Shown in pieces: positions 5,087-6,762 of a stretch of DNA of 6,762 nt. Both the position numbers and the translations under genes were made by a program. The notes under the pieces are model-generated. The model was given only the letters and a program-made list of their open reading frames with translations. It was not told the origin of the DNA and did no database searches. Position 1 is the stretch's first letter, and every line of letters begins with the position of its first letter. The DNA lies in assembly GCA_016202785.1 (NCBI GenBank), contig JACQOC010000087.1:1-6762 (forward strand), written 5' to 3'. The DNA comes from Candidatus Aenigmatarchaeota archaeon (GTDB taxonomy: Archaea > Aenigmatarchaeota > Aenigmatarchaeia > QMZP01).

Positions 5087-6550
5087 ATGAACAGCGACAA
5101 GCCTTCGGCAATGAAGATTGGGCTGGAGATACACCAGCAGTTGGGAACTGGCAGCAAACTGTTCTGCGCCTGCCTGGCACAGCTTGCTGGGGATGACAAA
5201 GCTGGCGTGATAACCCGCAGGCTCCGGCCAGTCGCTGGCGAAACCGGCGATGTCGATATTGCTGCTGTCCATGAATCCGCAAAAAACACCGAATTCCGCT
5301 ACGCATCTTTTGTGGAAGAGTCGTGCTTGGTGGAGGCCGATGAAGAGCCGCCGCATCCCGTTAATCAGCAGGCACTTGACGCCGCATTGAAGGCCGCCCT
5401 GCTGTTAAATTGCCGCGTGCCAGACGAGATCCATTTCATGCGCAAGACGGTCATTGACGGCAGCAACACTTCCGGCTTCCAACGGACGGCCATAATAGGT
5501 ACCAACGGTTTCATCGAAACAAGAGAAGGGCGCGTCGGCATCGCCAACGTTTCGCTGGAAGAGGAAGCCAGCCAGATAATCGCCAAAGGCCAAGGCTATG
5601 TGGAGTATGGCCTGGACCGGCTCGGCATTCCATTAGTCGAGATCGGCACGGAAGCTGACATTACCAACCCGGCCCAGGCCGAAGAAGCGGCCAAGAAGAT
5701 CGGCATGGTTTTGCAATCGACCGGCGCGGCCAAGAAAGGCCTGGGCACGATCCGGCAGGACCTGAACGTTTCCATACCGGCCGGCGGCCGGGTGGAGATA
5801 AAGGGCGTGCAACGGCTCGGGCAGATACAGCTGCTGGCGGAAAAGGAAGCGGCACGGCAGCAAGCTTTGCTCAAGTCCGGCAAGAAAGTCGCCAAGGAAG
5901 TGCGCAAGGCCCTGCCGGACGGCAGCACCGAATTCCTCAGGCCGTTGCCCGGGGCGGCGCGGCTTTATCCGGAGACGGACATAAGACCGATAGCGATAAG
6001 CGCTGGCCGTTTGTCCGAAATCCGGAAAACGCTGCCGGAACTGCTCGACGCCAAGCTGGAGAAGTATGTGAAAGCCTATGGGCTGAACCGGGAAATGGCC
6101 GGGCAGATAATAGCGTCTGGCAAGGCGGTGTTGTTTGAGAAGATAGCGGAGTATGCCAAACCGGAGCTGGCCGCCTCTTTTGTTACCGCTTACGCCAAGC
6201 AACTGGCCAGCGAAGGCATAAGCGTGGACACCATCGGTATGGAAAACGTGCTGGTGGTGTTCAAGGCATTGAAGGGCCGGGAAGCGGACAAGCAGGCCAT
6301 ATTGGATGCCTTCCGGAAGCTGGCCAAGAACCCGAAGGCAGACGTTGGAGCCCTGGCCGGCCACGGCATATCGGATGAGGACATCCGCAAAGCGGTCAGG
6401 AACGCGCTGCAGGACAACAAGGACATAGCGGCAAAGCACAATGCGCAGGCCATCCTTATGGGCCTGGTGATGAAAGAGTTCAGGGGCAAAGCGGCTGGAA
6501 GCGCAGTGGCACGGGTGGTAGCTGCAGAGCTTGGCAAGGGCAAGGCCTGA
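5087..6550 (+). CDS. gatE: Glu-tRNA(Gln) amidotransferase subunit E, lacking the AspRS-like insertion
   Basis: The product is 487 residues. GatE binds Glu-tRNA(Gln), phosphorylates the glutamyl group and uses ammonia from GatD to form Gln-tRNA(Gln). The GatB/GatE cradle domain is clear: KIGLEIHQQLGTGSKLFC, RRLRPVAGETGDVD, VEADEEPPHPVN, MRKTVIDGSNTSGFQRT, GIPLVEIGTEADI, GLGTIRQDLNVSIP and VEIKGVQ. The GatE-type ALPDGSTEFLRPLPGAARLYPETDI follows at about 275-299, then the helical and YqeY-like tail ending in GLVMKEFRGKA. Canonical GatE is about 620 residues and carries an AspRS-like GAD domain between the cradle core and the ALPDG segment. Here only about 17 residues (258-274) join RQ to ALPDG, so that domain is absent. 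The ATG at 5087 is chosen because it follows GGTGA; the ATG at 5111 (MKIGLEIH) and the GTG at 5081 are alternatives. The CYTH gene ends two bases upstream. Confidence 0.95.
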   Translation: MNSDKPSAMKIGLEIHQQLGTGSKLFCACLAQLAGDDKAGVITRRLRPVAGETGDVDIAAVHESAKNTEFRYASFVEESCLVEADEEPPHPVNQQALDAALKAALLLNCRVPDEIHFMRKTVIDGSNTSGFQRTAIIGTNGFIETREGRVGIANVSLEEEASQIIAKGQGYVEYGLDRLGIPLVEIGTEADITNPAQAEEAAKKIGMVLQSTGAAKKGLGTIRQDLNVSIPAGGRVEIKGVQRLGQIQLLAEKEAARQQALLKSGKKVAKEVRKALPDGSTEFLRPLPGAARLYPETDIRPIAISAGRLSEIRKTLPELLDAKLEKYVKAYGLNREMAGQIIASGKAVLFEKIAEYAKPELAASFVTAYAKQLASEGISVDTIGMENVLVVFKALKGREADKQAILDAFRKLAKNPKADVGALAGHGISDEDIRKAVRNALQDNKDIAAKHNAQAILMGLVMKEFRGKAAGSAVARVVAAELGKGKA

Positions 6551-6571
6551 CGGCCCGCCAAATTGCCGCCA

Positions 6572-6644
6572 TGGGCCCGCTGAGATTTGAACTCAGGTTG
6601 CCGACACCCCAAGCCGGAGTACTACCAAGCTATACTACGGGCCC
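6572..6644 (-). tRNA. tRNA-Pro (anticodon GGG)
   Basis: A complete 73-base cloverleaf without an intron. On the minus strand the acceptor GGGCCCG pairs perfectly with CGGGCCC. The D arm is GTAT/GTAC with loop AGCTTGGTA, the anticodon stem CCGGC/GTCGG carries loop TTGGGGT (anticodon GGG, reading CCC and CCU), the variable loop is CAAC, and the T arm CTGAG/CTCAG has loop TTCAAAT. The discriminator is A73; CCA is not encoded, since the next bases are TGG. The 3' end lies 21 bases from the convergent gatE stop. A TATA-like box at 6676-6669 predicts a transcript starting one to three bases before G1. The acceptor half GGGCCC is itself palindromic. Confidence 0.95.
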
Positions 6645-6668
6645 GCTGGCCTCTATTCTGGAAGCGCA

Positions 6669-6676
6669 AATTAAAT
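6669..6676 (-). promoter_or_regulatory. TATA box of tRNA-Pro
   Basis: On the minus strand it reads ATTTAATT, centred about 28 bases upstream of the tRNA 5' end at 6644, the expected spacing for an archaeal tRNA promoter. It sits between the arms of a nine-base inverted repeat (gcccgctgg 6641-6649 and ccagcgggc 6690-6698). Confidence 0.6.
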
Positions 6677-6708
6677 GCTTGCGGCAGCCCCAGCGGGCGT
6701 GTGCCTTC

Positions 6709-6716
6709 TTATAAAT
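6709..6716 (+). promoter_or_regulatory. TATA box of the second tRNA
   Basis: TTATAAAT, centred about 30 bases ahead of the partial tRNA beginning at 6743. This is the expected position for a tRNA transcript with a short 5' leader. It overlaps the left edge of the palindrome at 6714-6733. Confidence 0.6.
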
Positions 6717-6733
6717 TACTGCCGGCAGTAATT
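6714..6733. repeat. Perfect 20-base palindrome in a tRNA promoter
   Basis: The half-site aattactgcc (6714-6723) is followed at once by its exact reverse complement ggcagtaatt (6724-6733), with no spacer. Pairing stops at 6713/6734. The element fills the interval between the TATA box and the start of the partial tRNA, where a repressor dimer would block polymerase loading. No T-run follows, so a terminator is unlikely. Confidence 0.85.
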
Positions 6734-6742
6734 GTAGATTGA

Positions 6743-6762
6743 GGGCCGGTAGATCAACGGTA
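6743..6762 (+). tRNA. 5' part of a tRNA, identity not visible
   Basis: The last 20 bases read as a tRNA 5' end: a seven-base acceptor strand GGGCCGG, the usual TA at positions 8-9, a D-stem 5' strand GATC and a D-loop AACGGTA with A14, a purine at 15, G18-G19 and A21 in place. A TATA box lies about 30 bases upstream. The window ends before the second half of the D stem, so neither folding nor anticodon can be checked. Confidence 0.68.

Noticed and set aside
6573..6648. Direct repeat gggcccgctg at both ends of tRNA-Pro as an integration (att) site
   Set aside because: Six of the ten bases come from the self-complementary acceptor stem GGGCCC, the two copies are only 66 bases apart, and no integrase gene is visible.
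1..6762. CRISPR arrays, insertion sequences or phage-like genes
   Set aside because: No regularly spaced repeats, transposase, terminal inverted repeats or phage proteins were seen; the window is almost fully occupied by ordinary coding genes and tRNAs.

Overview
The window is archaeal. It carries the C-terminus of an SRP-receptor GTPase (FtsY), an archaeal-type glutamyl-tRNA synthetase, both subunits of the archaea-specific Glu-tRNA(Gln) amidotransferase (GatD and GatE), an Mth938-family protein, a complete tRNA-Pro and the beginning of a second tRNA. TATA-like boxes sit about 25-30 bases ahead of start sites and several genes look leaderless, which also fits Archaea. Gene packing is very tight: convergent genes abut with no spacer, and operon genes are 2-4 bases apart. 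The DNA is moderately GC-rich. Small size and compactness suggest a streamlined lineage, possibly DPANN, but that placement is inference.

Layout. 1-169: end of ftsY (+). 170-736: HD-domain nucleotidase of the YfbR type (-), its stop touching the ftsY stop. 737-872: divergent promoter region. 873-1100: 75-residue basic protein (+) with a strong Shine-Dalgarno and promoter, followed by a hairpin/T-tract terminator at 1103-1139. 1171-2841: gltX (+). 2842-3183: Mth938-like protein (-), touching the gltX stop. 3184-3220: a 37-base divergent promoter. 3221-6550: gatD, a CYTH-domain gene and gatE (+), a tight operon. 6572-6644: tRNA-Pro(GGG) (-). 6743 to the end: the 5' part of another tRNA (+).

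Functional theme. The central genes form the indirect route to Gln-tRNA(Gln). A non-discriminating GluRS charges tRNA(Gln) with glutamate. GatD then releases ammonia from an amide donor, and GatE phosphorylates and amidates the mischarged tRNA. Together with the tRNA genes this is a small translation neighbourhood.

The points most worth a second look are: a GatE that appears to lack the AspRS-like (GAD) insertion domain that normally defines the subunit; a CYTH-domain gene inside the gatD-gatE operon; a perfect 20-base palindrome in the core promoter of the terminal tRNA; and a Glu in place of the usual Asp in the FtsY G4 (TKxD) motif.
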